NCBI RefSeq assembly: GCF_001651805.1
Contig: NZ_CP015839.1
Location: forward strand, 2,046,001 to 2,110,000
Direction of reading: 5' to 3'
Origin: Marinobacterium aestuarii
GTDB taxonomy: Bacteria; Pseudomonadota; Gammaproteobacteria; Pseudomonadales; Balneatricaceae
DNA: 64,000 nucleotides
Shown here: positions 37,043 to 46,677 of the stretch, piece after piece
Layout of the letters: every line of letters begins with the position of its first letter
Numbering within the stretch: position 1 is the first letter of the stretch
Notes under the pieces: generated by a model
What the model saw: the letters and a program-made list of their open reading frames with translations, nothing else
What the model was told of the DNA's origin: nothing
The model's database searches: none
Program-made: the position numbers and the translations under genes

Positions 37043-37068
37043 GTGGCCACCTCTGTCGGGGTGGCCAC
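37043..37068 (-). promoter_or_regulatory. Stem-loop between binding-protein and permease genes
   Basis: GTGGCCAC occurs at 37043-37050 and 37061-37068 with a 10-base loop. It stands between a highly needed binding protein and its permease, where such stems usually protect the upstream mRNA and damp downstream expression. Confidence 0.5.
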
Positions 37069-37079
37069 AGGGGGTGAAA

Positions 37080-38555
37080 TCAGTCGATTGCGACCTTGTT
37101 CCAGCGGATTGAGAACTGTTCAACCGGGTCCATGCCGCTGACAGCGCTGCGCAGGGCCCGCGTCTGGTTGAGGTGATAGGGAATCAGGGCGCCGCCGTCC
37201 TGCCACAGGGTTTGCTGCAACTGTGCATACAGTGCCTTGCGCTTGTCGAAGTGAAGTTCGCTGCGGGCAGCGTCCAGCATTCGGTCGAATTCGGGGTTCT
37301 GATAGAAGCTTTCGTTCCAGGCGGCGCCGGAGCGAAAGGCCTCGTTCATGATCTGGTCGGCCGGGCGCTGGGACCAGCGGCTGGAGACGGCCGGGTCCTT
37401 CATCCAGACATCGCTCCAATAGCCGTCGGACGGCACCATGTTCAGCCTGACGTTGATACCCGCGGCGGCAGCCTGCTGCTGGTACACCTCGATCATGCGG
37501 ATAAACTCGGGTTCGTTGTCGGCGGAACTGATTTGTACCTCTATGCCGTTTGGATAACCGGCATCGGCCAGCAGCTTCCGTGCGCCCTCAATATCCTGGG
37601 CGCAGTCGATCTCGGCTCGGTACTGATCACCGGACCACACCGGGTTATCGCAGGTGACGGTGCCGCCATGCTCACCGGAAATGAGTTTCATCATTTCGGC
37701 ACGATCAACCACCATGCGCAGGGCCTTGCGTACCCTGGGATCGTCATAGGGGGCGGTATCGGTGCGGAAAACCAGCGTACGCCATTCACCGGTCGCAATG
37801 CTCTGGGTCTGGAACTGAGGGTTGTTGACGAACAGGCGCGCCTGCTGGCTGGTGATGCTTTGTTCCAGGTCTATCTGGCCTGCCATCAGGGCCTGCACGC
37901 GGGCCTGGGAATCGGGAATGCCGATCAGGTTAATGCCATCGGCTGCCGGGGGGCCTTCCCAGTAACCGGGAAAAGCCTTCAGGGACGTGGTGCCTTCCGG
38001 GTCCAGTTCCTCCAGCATAAAGGGCCCGGAGCCGATACCGCTGGTGGCAATACTGTCACCGGAATCCTGCGGAATGATTCGTATGCGGTAGTCCATCAGT
38101 AACAGTGGCAGGTCGGCGTGGGCGGAGCTCAGGTTGATGCGCAGCTTGTAGTCGTTGATCACATCCACATTGTCGACAACGCCAAGGACCGCGGCGACCG
38201 GTGAGTCGATCTTGGGGTCCTTGATGCGCTCAAGCGTGTATTTGACATCGGCGGCGGTCAGGTCGGAGCCGTCGTGGAATTTAACCCCGCGGCGCAACTC
38301 GAACGTCCAGCTTCTGGCGTCAGGCGAGGGGTGCCAGGCAGTGGCGATTTCAGCGCTGGGTTCGCCATCGCTGCCCTGGCGAACCAGGCGCGAGTAAAGC
38401 AGCTGGTTGGCATCGAAAAAGCGGCTCGGGGAAATCGGGTCCAGTGACTCGGCGCCAGCGTAACCCACATCGTGAGCGATGCGCAGTGTGCCGGCGTCGG
38501 CCAGGCTGGCAAAGAGTGCAGCAGCCATCAGTGCAGAAGAGAGCAGAGGTTTCAT
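37080..38555 (-). CDS. Periplasmic substrate-binding protein, SBP_bac_5 (DppA/OppA type)
   Basis: The 491-residue product has a Sec signal peptide (KPLLSSALMAAALFASLADA, cleavage near residue 21). It then follows the family pattern: SLDPISPSRFFDANQLLYSR, SWTFELRRGVKFHDGSDLTA and DDPRVRKALRMVVDRAEMMK. It delivers the ligand to the two permeases. Members of this family bind peptides, nickel, opines or glycosides, so the ligand cannot be read from sequence. The gene begins 10 bases after the hydrolase gene's end and shares its operon. Confidence 0.9.
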   Translation of the reverse strand: MKPLLSSALMAAALFASLADAGTLRIAHDVGYAGAESLDPISPSRFFDANQLLYSRLVRQGSDGEPSAEIATAWHPSPDARSWTFELRRGVKFHDGSDLTAADVKYTLERIKDPKIDSPVAAVLGVVDNVDVINDYKLRINLSSAHADLPLLLMDYRIRIIPQDSGDSIATSGIGSGPFMLEELDPEGTTSLKAFPGYWEGPPAADGINLIGIPDSQARVQALMAGQIDLEQSITSQQARLFVNNPQFQTQSIATGEWRTLVFRTDTAPYDDPRVRKALRMVVDRAEMMKLISGEHGGTVTCDNPVWSGDQYRAEIDCAQDIEGARKLLADAGYPNGIEVQISSADNEPEFIRMIEVYQQQAAAAGINVRLNMVPSDGYWSDVWMKDPAVSSRWSQRPADQIMNEAFRSGAAWNESFYQNPEFDRMLDAARSELHFDKRKALYAQLQQTLWQDGGALIPYHLNQTRALRSAVSGMDPVEQFSIRWNKVAID

Positions 38556-38565
38556 CGGAATTTCC

Positions 38566-39822
38566 TCATGAATGTTTGGGTTGGAACAGGGGAGAGGCCT
38601 GCCAGGGAGTGGTCACATCCAGAATTGCCGCCAAAGTGGGGGCGATCTGTATGGCCTTACCATGGGCGAGAGACTGCTGCGGTATGTTGTTGCCGTAGAA
38701 AATGCAAAAACGTTCGTCCGCCCGGGTGCCGGGTCTCATGCCGTGATTCGACTGGTACTTGGACGGGCCATAGAGGCCGCAGGTGTCGGGCCTGGAGGCT
38801 TCAAAACTCAGAGCGGAGCCTTGAGGGGCCACGAAGGTCAGCAGCCGCTCGCGTTGTTTGGCTGGCAGGTGATCGTTATTCCAGGGCTGCATGCCTTCGC
38901 CGGTGAGCTTTTCGCTTAGTCTGCGGGCTTGCTCGGCAGTGTCCGGGCGGACCAGCAGTACACCGCCTTCGCTGGACCAGGTCACTTCATCGCCCAGCAG
39001 TCGGTCGACGTAGAGCGCCTCCGGCATGGGGGTATGGCCGTGATCACTCAGGATTGCAAAGTTGTAGTGCTCCAGTACGCCGGCCTGTTCCAGGCGTGTA
39101 AGCAGGCAGCCAATCTGGGCGTCGGCGCAACGCAGCGACCAGTCGCTCAGCGGGTGCTCAGGACCGTATTTGTGCAGGAAGTAATCGGTTATGGCGATTT
39201 CCAGCAGTATAAAGTCCGGCGCAGTCGTCGATGCCGCCAGGGCCGCGGCAAGGTCCAGTAACTGATGGTCGGCCAGCATGCCGAGCTGCAGTTTCATCTG
39301 GGGTGACTGGTTGGGCTGAACCGGGGGCTGGGCCTTGCCGTGTTCGAATAATGCACGGATGCGGCCTTCGGGATCATGCAGGCCAGCGGCGCGACGCCAT
39401 TGAGCATCGGCTTCGGTTGGCTGCGCATCCTTGCCACGCATCAGCATTTCGTCGACCCACCAGGGGCCCTGATACAGGGTGCAATCCTCCGGGCGGACCA
39501 TGCCGTAACCCAGGCAGGCGACATCAAGGCCCTGGCGCTTGGCGAGTGCAGGCAGGGTATCGACCTGCACGTCGTAGGGGTTGGCCCAGCGGAAAGCATC
39601 GCCATCGAGGATGTAATTGCCGTAGATGCCGTGTTCGCCGGGGGGGACTCCGGCAATGATGGACGTGCGGCCGGGGCAGGACGTGCCACAGACTTCCGGC
39701 GTCACACCGTCGACCTGAACCCCCAGACGCGCCATCCGGTCGAGGTTGGGCAGCAGGTGGCGCTTGCGGGTGAAATGATCGGCACTGATGCCATCGACCA
39801 TAATCAGAATCAATCCAGACAT
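38566..39822 (-). CDS. PhnA-like alkaline phosphatase superfamily hydrolase (cytoplasmic)
   Basis: The chosen ATG at 39822 gives 418 residues without a signal peptide (MSGLILIMVDGISADHFTRK), so it should act in the cytoplasm. Metal-site residues are visible: Asp10, the nucleophile region GTSCPGRTSIIAG (Ser48 at the place of the usual Thr), AITDYFLHKYGPEH, LSDHGHTPM and QSNHGMRPG. The stretch GVPPGEHGIYGNY recalls phosphonoacetate hydrolase PhnA and nucleotide pyrophosphatases. It heads the ABC-importer operon and faces the tmpAB genes. A phosphonate or phosphodiester substrate entering through the transporter is the likely use. Exact specificity is open. Confidence 0.7.
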   Translation of the reverse strand: MSGLILIMVDGISADHFTRKRHLLPNLDRMARLGVQVDGVTPEVCGTSCPGRTSIIAGVPPGEHGIYGNYILDGDAFRWANPYDVQVDTLPALAKRQGLDVACLGYGMVRPEDCTLYQGPWWVDEMLMRGKDAQPTEADAQWRRAAGLHDPEGRIRALFEHGKAQPPVQPNQSPQMKLQLGMLADHQLLDLAAALAASTTAPDFILLEIAITDYFLHKYGPEHPLSDWSLRCADAQIGCLLTRLEQAGVLEHYNFAILSDHGHTPMPEALYVDRLLGDEVTWSSEGGVLLVRPDTAEQARRLSEKLTGEGMQPWNNDHLPAKQRERLLTFVAPQGSALSFEASRPDTCGLYGPSKYQSNHGMRPGTRADERFCIFYGNNIPQQSLAHGKAIQIAPTLAAILDVTTPWQASPLFQPKHS

Positions 39823-40189
39823 TGCAGTTCTCAACACTCAGGTCATTAGTAATCGAGGCCAATGGTAGAGACGCTTTGTGTCACGGCGATGAAATAAAAA
39901 CGCAATAAACCCTAGAATTTCCCGGGTGATCCATAGTTTTTCTAATGTAATAACGCCCTTGGGCGCTCGCTCCTGTCTGGGCATCGATACTTGAGGGCGG
40001 GTAGTCTAGGTCTGGATGGGGTCCTGTTGGGGCTCGGTGAACAAGACGTGCGTCGCAGGCCTTTAAGGGGGCAGGGTGCGTTGAATGACGGTGGTGGATC
40101 AACGTAGTCTGCAACGAGGCCGCTTTACTTTATAATGCGTCCCTTTGTCACTGTGGCGCCCTGGGCGTCTTGCGGGTGCGGTTGAGCTT
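39823..40189. other. Divergent intergenic region before ptp
   Basis: 367 bases without a gene, partly AT-rich next to the minus-strand operon start (39885-39950). It should hold the promoters of both the importer operon and ptp-murB. A TATAAT at 40131-40136, 54 bases before the ptp ATG, is a plausible -10 element but has no good -35 partner. Confidence 0.4.
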
Positions 40190-40684
40190 ATGAGTTGCGA
40201 AAAATCTGTGCGCATTTTGTTGGTCTGCCTGGGGAATATCTGCCGCTCGCCTACGGCCCATGGCGTGCTGGAGCATCGCCTGCGTGCTGCCGGCCTTGAC
40301 TGGGTCACGGTCGATTCGGCCGGTACAGCAGCTTACCATCAGGGCAATGCACCGGATGCGCGTGCAACGGCGGCTGCGGCGCGTAGGAATGTACCGCTGG
40401 CACATTTGCGGGCACGCCAGGTGGTGGCGGCGGATTTCGAAACGTTTGATCTGATTCTGGCCATGGATGCGCAGAATCTGGCGGACCTGCGTGCCCAGGC
40501 GCCGGCGGGTTCTTTGGCATCGGTACGGCTGTTTATGGATTTTGCCAAGGGGTTGGGGACTGAGGTGCCTGACCCCTACTATGGCGGCGCGGCGGGTTTT
40601 GAGCAGGTGCTGGATAGGGTGGAGGCGGCGAGTGATGGTCTGATTGGGCAGTTGCGCAGCGGCGCCTGGCAAGGAGCTGAGTGA
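40190..40684 (+). CDS. Low molecular weight protein-tyrosine phosphatase
   Basis: The ATG at 40190 gives 164 residues. The P-loop VCLGNICRSP sits at residues 12-21 (nucleophile Cys13, Arg19) and the general acid is in VPDPYYGG. These are small cytoplasmic phosphotyrosine phosphatases. The gene overlaps murB by 4 bases, an arrangement also known from Pseudomonas next to kdsB and murB, so it is housekeeping context rather than an exopolysaccharide cluster. Confidence 0.9.
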   Translation: MSCEKSVRILLVCLGNICRSPTAHGVLEHRLRAAGLDWVTVDSAGTAAYHQGNAPDARATAAAARRNVPLAHLRARQVVAADFETFDLILAMDAQNLADLRAQAPAGSLASVRLFMDFAKGLGTEVPDPYYGGAAGFEQVLDRVEAASDGLIGQLRSGAWQGAE

Positions 40685-41706
40685 TGGGGTGTCTTGTTCA
40701 TAATCAGGATCTGCGCCGGCACAACAGTTTTGGGTTCGCGGCCTGTGCCGAGAACTTCGTGCGTGTCGAGACACTGGAGCAGCTGCAGGATGCCGTTGCC
40801 CAGGCACAGCATAACGGCTGGCCTGTGCTGGTGCTGGGTGGTGGCAGCAATCTGGTGCTGCGTGAGCAGATACCGGGTCTGGTGATCCAGATGGCCATCG
40901 GCGGGCGCCGGGCTGAGCCTGTGGGTGATGATGAAGTGCGGGTAACGCTCGGCGCCGGTGAAATCTGGCACCAGAGTCTGGACTGGATGCTGGATCAGGG
41001 TTACTACGGGCTGGAGAATCTGGCGCTGATCCCGGGCACTGTGGGTGCGGCTCCCATGCAGAATATTGGCGCTTACGGTGTGGAGTTGGAACAGGGGTTC
41101 GACTCCCTGCAGGCGCTTGATACCCACACCGGCGAGCTGCGCATTTTTAGTCGAGAAGACTGCTGTTTCGGCTACCGGGACAGCTGCTTCAAGTCCATGG
41201 AACCTGGCCGTTACATCATTATCGACGTGACCTTTCGGCTATCACTGCAACCAAGGCCGCAGCTGCGCTATCAGGCGCTGGTAGACGCGCTGCAGGCCCG
41301 GGGCATTGCGGAGCCGCAGCCCAGGGATGTGTTCCAGGTGGTGTGTGATATTCGCAGGGCCAAGTTGCCGGACCCCGCCGAGATTGGTAACGCTGGCAGC
41401 TTTTTCAAGAATCCGCTGGTATCTGCTGTTCACTACCGTGAGTTGCTGCAGCAGTTTCCCAGGCTCGTGGCTTATCCGGCAGGCGAGGGTTACAAGCTTG
41501 CGGCGGGTTGGCTGATCGAGCAGTGTGGCTGGAAAGGGCATGTGCGCGGAGCCGTGGGGGTGTACGAGCGTCAGGCACTGGTGCTGGTCAACCTGGGTGC
41601 TGGTACCGCACCTGAGCTGATGCTGCTGGCGGGCGAAATCGTGCAGTCGGTTGCTGCACGTTTTGGCGTGCAGCTGGAAATGGAGCCGCGTCTGTATCCG
41701 GCCTGA
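40681..41706 (+). CDS. murB: UDP-N-acetylenolpyruvoylglucosamine reductase
   Basis: The 341-residue product is a type I MurB: FAD-binding VLVLGGGSNLVLRE, LIPGTVGAAPMQNIGAYGVE, CFGYRDSCFK (with the type I Tyr loop) and the catalytic-Ser strand GNAGSFFKNPLVS. It reduces UDP-GlcNAc-enolpyruvate to UDP-MurNAc with NADPH in the cytoplasm. It overlaps ptp by 4 bases. Confidence 0.95.
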   Translation: MMGCLVHNQDLRRHNSFGFAACAENFVRVETLEQLQDAVAQAQHNGWPVLVLGGGSNLVLREQIPGLVIQMAIGGRRAEPVGDDEVRVTLGAGEIWHQSLDWMLDQGYYGLENLALIPGTVGAAPMQNIGAYGVELEQGFDSLQALDTHTGELRIFSREDCCFGYRDSCFKSMEPGRYIIIDVTFRLSLQPRPQLRYQALVDALQARGIAEPQPRDVFQVVCDIRRAKLPDPAEIGNAGSFFKNPLVSAVHYRELLQQFPRLVAYPAGEGYKLAAGWLIEQCGWKGHVRGAVGVYERQALVLVNLGAGTAPELMLLAGEIVQSVAARFGVQLEMEPRLYPA

Positions 41707-41806
41707 TGCTGCTGGAGTCGCAGGTGGAACAGGGTTGACGACAGGGGCAGGAAGCCCTTTAGCAGTAAAAGAAGGCTTAGCAAAAAAGGCTCAGTAAAAA
41801 GCGCGC

Positions 41807-41838
41807 AAAAAAAAGCCGGCGATTAAGCCGGCTTTTTT
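41807..41838. terminator. Bidirectional terminator between murB and rne
   Basis: GCCGGC (41815-41820) and GCCGGC (41827-41832) form a stem, flanked by eight A residues on the left and six T residues on the right. It serves both convergent genes. Confidence 0.9.
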
Positions 41839-41849
41839 GTATTCAGCAC

Positions 41850-44800
41850 TCAGGAGTGCTGGTTTTCCACGTTTTCATCCTGCGCTTTCTGCTGACTGCG
41901 GCGCTTTTCCCGCGGGTCATTAGGCGCGCGGCCTGAGCGACGACGGCGACGCGGTGCAGGCTGCTGTGCAGCCGGGGCTACGGCTGTGTCGATAGCGGGC
42001 TCGGCTACGGCTGCTTCAGTCGGCTCTTCAGTCGCTTCTTCCGGGGCCTGAACTTCTGTGGTTTCAGCGGCGGCTTCTACTTCTACTGCAGTGGTTTCGG
42101 CTGCAGGTGCGGCTTCAGCGACCACGTCGGTAACTGTTTCGGCTGTTTCAGCTTCAGCGGCTTCAGCGGCTTCGACCGGTGCAGCTTTTTCAGCTTCGGC
42201 AGCTTTTTCAGCTTCGGTGGTATCCGGGCTGGCTGTCACTTCTGCAGCCTCTGCTGCTGTGTCTGCAGAGGCTTCTACCGCGCTGTCGGACTGCGCAGGC
42301 GTTACCGCTGTTGCCTGCTCGGCTTCAGCTTGCTGTGCAGCTTCTTCGGTTGCAGCGGGCTCGGCGAGCACTTCAGCACTCACCGTTTCAACCTCGACAG
42401 TGTCTGTCGCAGTCTCTTCGGCAGCGTCTGTTGCGGCTTCAGTCACTACTTCAGGAGCTTCAGTTGTTGCTTCAGTGCTTGCCTTTTGGGCTTCTGCTGC
42501 GTCTTCCTGGACAGGTTCTTCAGCTTGAGCCGCAGATTGCGCTGCAGTTTCAGCAACAGGGGCCTCTTCAGCAGCGGTCTCTGCGCTTTCTGCAGGAGCA
42601 GGCGCTTCAGTCGTGCTAGCTTCAGCCTCTGCCTGCGGTGCAGTCGCATCATTCTGCGTGTCGCCGGAGGCGACAGTGGCATTCTGATTGGCTTCATCGC
42701 TCGCAGCCGTTTGCGTCTCGGTAGACTCTGCAATAGCTGGGGCATCCTGTACGGCGGTGGCAGTAACCTTGTCGGCGGTTGACTCGCTTGCGTTCTGCTG
42801 CATGGTCTCGGCGGCTACCGCCGTTGCGGCAACTGTTGCAGTCGCATCAGCGTCTGTCCCTGTGCGCTCGGCAACGCGGTCAGAACCGCGACGACGACGA
42901 CCACGGCGACGACCGCGGGTTTCGCTGTCCTCGGCGCTGTTGTCGCGTGCTTCGCGCTTCTCTGCTGCAGGCTTTGCCTTAGGCGTGTCATCAGTCTCAC
43001 TCGGGCTCACGACATCCGGCTGTTTTACGCGGGTGTCATTCTGCTCGAGCTGCTGCTCTTCGCTTGTCTCAGCGCTGCGGGCAGAGCGTTCGTTGCGGGA
43101 CTCATCACTGTCATTCTTGCGGCTGCGGCTGCGACGACGACGCGGCTTGCTCGAACCACTCTGTTCTTCAGCAGAAGAACTCGGTGCCGGTGCGCTGTCG
43201 GCCTGCTGCGGCGTGATGGTGATGATTTCGTCGGAGTCCTGCTGCGAGCGACGACGACGGTCATTGTCACGGCTGTCGCGACGGCGCTTGGGCTTGTTGC
43301 TGTTGCTGCGTTCCTGAGCCGGGCGATTACGCTCTTCGCGGTTCTGACTCGGCGCGCGACCCTGACGAATCTCGGGCAGCGGTGTCGGTTCAGGTTCCGG
43401 CTTGGGCGTATCACCAAACAGGCCCTTGATAAAGCCGGCCAGCTTGGTGCCCAGTGAGACGGGGGCAGCAGCAGGAGCGGCCGGTGCAGCGGCTGCAGGT
43501 TTAGCCGCTGCAGGGGCGCGCTGGGTGCGTGCTGGTGCAGGCGCTGCGGCTGCCGGTTTGGGCGCAGGCGCGGGTTCAGGCGCTGCAGCCGGTGCCGGGG
43601 AGGCGGGAGCTATGCCCTGTACAGCGGCTTCCTCGCGCTTCACGACCTTGGCAGCAGAGGCGGTGAACTCTTCCTGCTTGGGCGGTGGCTGCAGGCTGTA
43701 GCTGGCGTCGTTGGTGGTGGCCACGGTGTGGTCATCACGCAGGCGCACGACTTCATAGTGCGGCGTTTCCATGTTCGGATTCGGCACTATGACGATGCGT
43801 ACCTGATGGCGCAGTTCGATTTCGTGAACTTCGTGACGTTTTTCGTTCAGCAGGTAGGTTGCAGCCGTGACCGGCAGAATGGCGCGAATCTGGGACGTGC
43901 GGTCCTTGGAGGACTCTTCCTCGATCAGGCGCAGGATCGACAGGGCCAGGGATTCGGTATCACGAATGGAGCCCTGTCCGTTGCAGCGCGGGCACACGGT
44001 GCCGCGGGATTCGGCCAGTGACGGACGCAGACGCTGACGCGACATTTCCAGCAGGCCAAAGCGGGAGATGCGCCCCATCTGGACGCGGGCGCGGTCCAGC
44101 TTGAGGGCATCAGCCAGACGGTCTTCCACCGCACGCTGGTTCTTGATCGGTGTCATGTCGATGAAATCGATGACCACCAGGCCGCCGATATCACGCAGAC
44201 GCAGCTGGCGGGCGATTTCTTCCGCCGCTTCCAGGTTGGTGTTGAGTGCCGTTTCTTCGATATCGCTGCCACGGGTAGCGCGGGCCGAGTTGATATCGAT
44301 GGATACCAGGGCCTCGGTCGGGTCTATCACGATAGAGCCGCCGGAGGGTAGGGTGACTTCGCGCTCAAAGGCCGTTTCGATCTGGGACTCGATCTGGTAG
44401 CGGTTGAACAGCGGCGTCTGCTCTTTATAGAGCTTGATCTTGCTTTCGAAGCTCGGCATCACATGGCGGATGAACTGGCGGGCTTCGTCGAACACCTTGT
44501 CACTGTCGATCAGCACTTCGCCGATATCGTTGCGCAGGTAGTCGCGGATCGCACGGATAACGACGTTGCTTTCCTGATAAACAAGGAAGGGCGCGTTGCG
44601 CTTGGTGCCGGCTTCGGTGATGGCTTCCCACAGGGTGGCCAGGTAGTTCAGGTCCCACTGCAGCTCTTCCGAGGTGCGACCGACACCCGCGGTGCGAATG
44701 ATGATACCCATCTTTTCGGGCACATCGACGCCGGACAGGGCTTCTTTCAGCTGGCTGCGCTCATCCCCTTCGATACGGCGGGAAATGCCGCCGGCACGGG

Positions 44801-45200
44801 GGTTGTTGGGCATCAGAACCAGGTAGCGACCGGCCAGGCTGATGAAGGTGGTGAGGGCTGCGCCCTTGTTGCCACGTTCTTCTTTTTCAACCTGAACAAT
44901 AACTTCGGTGCCTTCCTTCAGCACATCCTTGATGTTCGGACGGCCGCCTTTTTCGGGCTGCTTGCTGAAGTAGTCGCGGGAGATTTCCTTCATGGGCAGG
45001 AAGCCGTGACGATCGGCGCCATAGTCGACGAAGGCCGCTTCAAGGCTCGGCTCTACACGGGTGATTTTGCCCTTGTAGATGTTGGCCTTTTTCTGCTCAC
45101 GGTTGGATGACTCTATATCCAGATCATAAAGCCGCTGCCCGTCAACGAGGGCGACCCGCAACTCTTCTGGCTGAGTTGCGTTAATTAGCATTCTTTTCAT
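41850..45200 (-). CDS. rne: Ribonuclease E
   Basis: The start [20 protein letters not shown] matches the conserved RNase E N-terminus and gives 1116 residues. The catalytic half has the S1 domain ([20 protein letters not shown]), the metal-binding [11 protein letters not shown] and the Zn-link CPRCNGQG. The C-terminal half is a degradosome scaffold: Arg-rich RNA-binding segments ([24 protein letters not shown]), then over 300 residues of Ala/Glu/Thr/Val repeats. It ends with [16 protein letters not shown], a motif I also recall at Pseudomonas RNase E ends. It initiates mRNA decay and rRNA/tRNA processing at the membrane. Confidence 0.95.
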   Translation of the reverse strand: MKRMLINATQPEELRVALVDGQRLYDLDIESSNREQKKANIYKGKITRVEPSLEAAFVDYGADRHGFLPMKEISRDYFSKQPEKGGRPNIKDVLKEGTEVIVQVEKEERGNKGAALTTFISLAGRYLVLMPNNPRAGGISRRIEGDERSQLKEALSGVDVPEKMGIIIRTAGVGRTSEELQWDLNYLATLWEAITEAGTKRNAPFLVYQESNVVIRAIRDYLRNDIGEVLIDSDKVFDEARQFIRHVMPSFESKIKLYKEQTPLFNRYQIESQIETAFEREVTLPSGGSIVIDPTEALVSIDINSARATRGSDIEETALNTNLEAAEEIARQLRLRDIGGLVVIDFIDMTPIKNQRAVEDRLADALKLDRARVQMGRISRFGLLEMSRQRLRPSLAESRGTVCPRCNGQGSIRDTESLALSILRLIEEESSKDRTSQIRAILPVTAATYLLNEKRHEVHEIELRHQVRIVIVPNPNMETPHYEVVRLRDDHTVATTNDASYSLQPPPKQEEFTASAAKVVKREEAAVQGIAPASPAPAAAPEPAPAPKPAAAAPAPARTQRAPAAAKPAAAAPAAPAAAPVSLGTKLAGFIKGLFGDTPKPEPEPTPLPEIRQGRAPSQNREERNRPAQERSNSNKPKRRRDSRDNDRRRRSQQDSDEIITITPQQADSAPAPSSSAEEQSGSSKPRRRRSRSRKNDSDESRNERSARSAETSEEQQLEQNDTRVKQPDVVSPSETDDTPKAKPAAEKREARDNSAEDSETRGRRRGRRRRGSDRVAERTGTDADATATVAATAVAAETMQQNASESTADKVTATAVQDAPAIAESTETQTAASDEANQNATVASGDTQNDATAPQAEAEASTTEAPAPAESAETAAEEAPVAETAAQSAAQAEEPVQEDAAEAQKASTEATTEAPEVVTEAATDAAEETATDTVEVETVSAEVLAEPAATEEAAQQAEAEQATAVTPAQSDSAVEASADTAAEAAEVTASPDTTEAEKAAEAEKAAPVEAAEAAEAETAETVTDVVAEAAPAAETTAVEVEAAAETTEVQAPEEATEEPTEAAVAEPAIDTAVAPAAQQPAPRRRRRSGRAPNDPREKRRSQQKAQDENVENQHS

Positions 45201-45675
45201 GTAGTTAGCATTCTTTAATAGGGGAACGCACGTCTGGCCACTGGTCGAGCTGCTTGACCGTATCTTGATGGTACGGCCCGGTCTTGTGACGCGGTCAGTG
45301 TGACGCGGCCAGGGGCTGATAGTGCCGCCTGGCAATGTGTAGACTCGTATCGTCGGTGGAGGAAACGCCAGCCAATATAGTTCTAAGTTCTTTGCTTGTT
45401 GCTGCCGTTGCGGGCAGGTTCTGGGCTGATGTACATCTTCACCTGCAACCGGACCGCTCAGGACCGGTGGCTGGAGTGCATTCCTGAAAACTGTTGTCGA
45501 ATAGGTCTTTTTGCCGGTGCCCGGGCTTCTGCGCCCACCGCATCGCCAGAAATATCGTGGGGAGGGTCAGACGGTTCGATAAATTTGCATTCTCTAAGAG
45601 CCAACCGCACACGGCAGCGGTAGAATATATCAGCTATCCCTACAGGCATCAATCAGAGCGCTCTATCCTATTAAT
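45201..45675 (-). promoter_or_regulatory. rne leader and divergent rne/rluC promoter region
   Basis: A 475-base non-coding gap separates rne and rluC. In E. coli the rne mRNA has a 361-base leader that mediates feedback control by RNase E itself. The similar gap size here suggests a comparable leader, but I did not find the E. coli hp2/hp3 sequence. Confidence 0.45.
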
Positions 45676-46677
45676 ATGTCAAAAAATATTGCGGCCGCGC
45701 CGGTCAGTGTCCAGTTTGTTGAAGTGACGGAAGATCAGGACGGTCAGCGGATCGACAATTTTCTGCGCACGGCACTCAAGGGTGTCCCTAAAAGTCTGAT
45801 CTATCGCATCGTTCGCAAGGGCGAGTTACGCGTCAACAAGAAACGGGTAAAACCGGATTACCGGGTTAAACCGGGTGACCTGGTCAGAATTCCGCCGATC
45901 CGCGTGTCCGCGCCGCGTGAAGATGTGCCGGTCAAGCAGGGCCTCGCCGACGTGCTGGAGGCGGCGGTACTGTATGAAGACAAGGATCTGATTATTATCA
46001 ACAAGCCTTCAGGGCTGGCGGTGCACGGTGGCAGCGGTGTGAGCCTTGGCCTGATTGAGGCCTTGCGCCAGATACGCCCGGAACAGCGATTTCTGGAACT
46101 GGTACACCGGCTGGATCGGGATACCTCGGGCTGCATCATGGTGGCCAAGAAGCGTTCAATGCTGAAGTTTCTGCATGAGGGCTTGCGTCAGAAGGGCCGG
46201 ATCACCAAAATCTACCAGGCGCTGGTGGTGGGTCGCTGGTCGACACGTACGCACCAGGTTGACGCGCCGCTGAACAAGAACGAGCTCAAGTCCGGCGAGC
46301 GTATTGTCAGGGTGCAGCCCGAGGGCAAGCCGTCCATTACGCTGTTCCGGGTATTGCGCCGCTTCGGCATGACGGCGACGCTGGTCGAGGCGCAGCCGGT
46401 GACCGGGCGTACGCACCAGATCAGGGTGCACGCACAGTTTGCCGGTCATCCAATCATCGGCGACGAAAAATATGGTGTAGATGAGCTTAATCGTGAGATG
46501 AAAGCACTTGGTATACGCCGGCTCTTCCTGCATGCGGCGCAGTTGCGTTTGACGCTGCCCAATGGTGAACGTCTGCGGGTAGAGGCTCCGCTGGAGTTGC
46601 AACTGCTCGCAGGCCTCGCCAGGCTGGAAGAAACCGGATCTGATGGTGTGGAAGTCCAGGAAGGATCAAATGAGTAA
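45676..46677 (+). CDS. rluC: 23S rRNA pseudouridine synthase RluC
   Basis: The 333 residues comprise an N-terminal S4 domain (QRIDNFLRTALKGVPKSLIY, RKGELRVNKKRVKPDYRVKP) and the RluA-type catalytic domain with the nucleophile Asp in LVHRLDRDTSGCIMVAK. The conserved TGRTHQIRVHAQFAGHPI is also present. RluC modifies U955, U2504 and U2580 of 23S rRNA (E. coli numbering). Divergent rne-rluC order is conserved in gammaproteobacteria. Confidence 0.95.
   Translation: MSKNIAAAPVSVQFVEVTEDQDGQRIDNFLRTALKGVPKSLIYRIVRKGELRVNKKRVKPDYRVKPGDLVRIPPIRVSAPREDVPVKQGLADVLEAAVLYEDKDLIIINKPSGLAVHGGSGVSLGLIEALRQIRPEQRFLELVHRLDRDTSGCIMVAKKRSMLKFLHEGLRQKGRITKIYQALVVGRWSTRTHQVDAPLNKNELKSGERIVRVQPEGKPSITLFRVLRRFGMTATLVEAQPVTGRTHQIRVHAQFAGHPIIGDEKYGVDELNREMKALGIRRLFLHAAQLRLTLPNGERLRVEAPLELQLLAGLARLEETGSDGVEVQEGSNE

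Noticed and set aside
42058-42528. Plus-strand Ser/Ala-rich frame opposite rne
   Set aside because: The composition is the complement of the Ala/Glu repeat region of RNase E, not a real protein.
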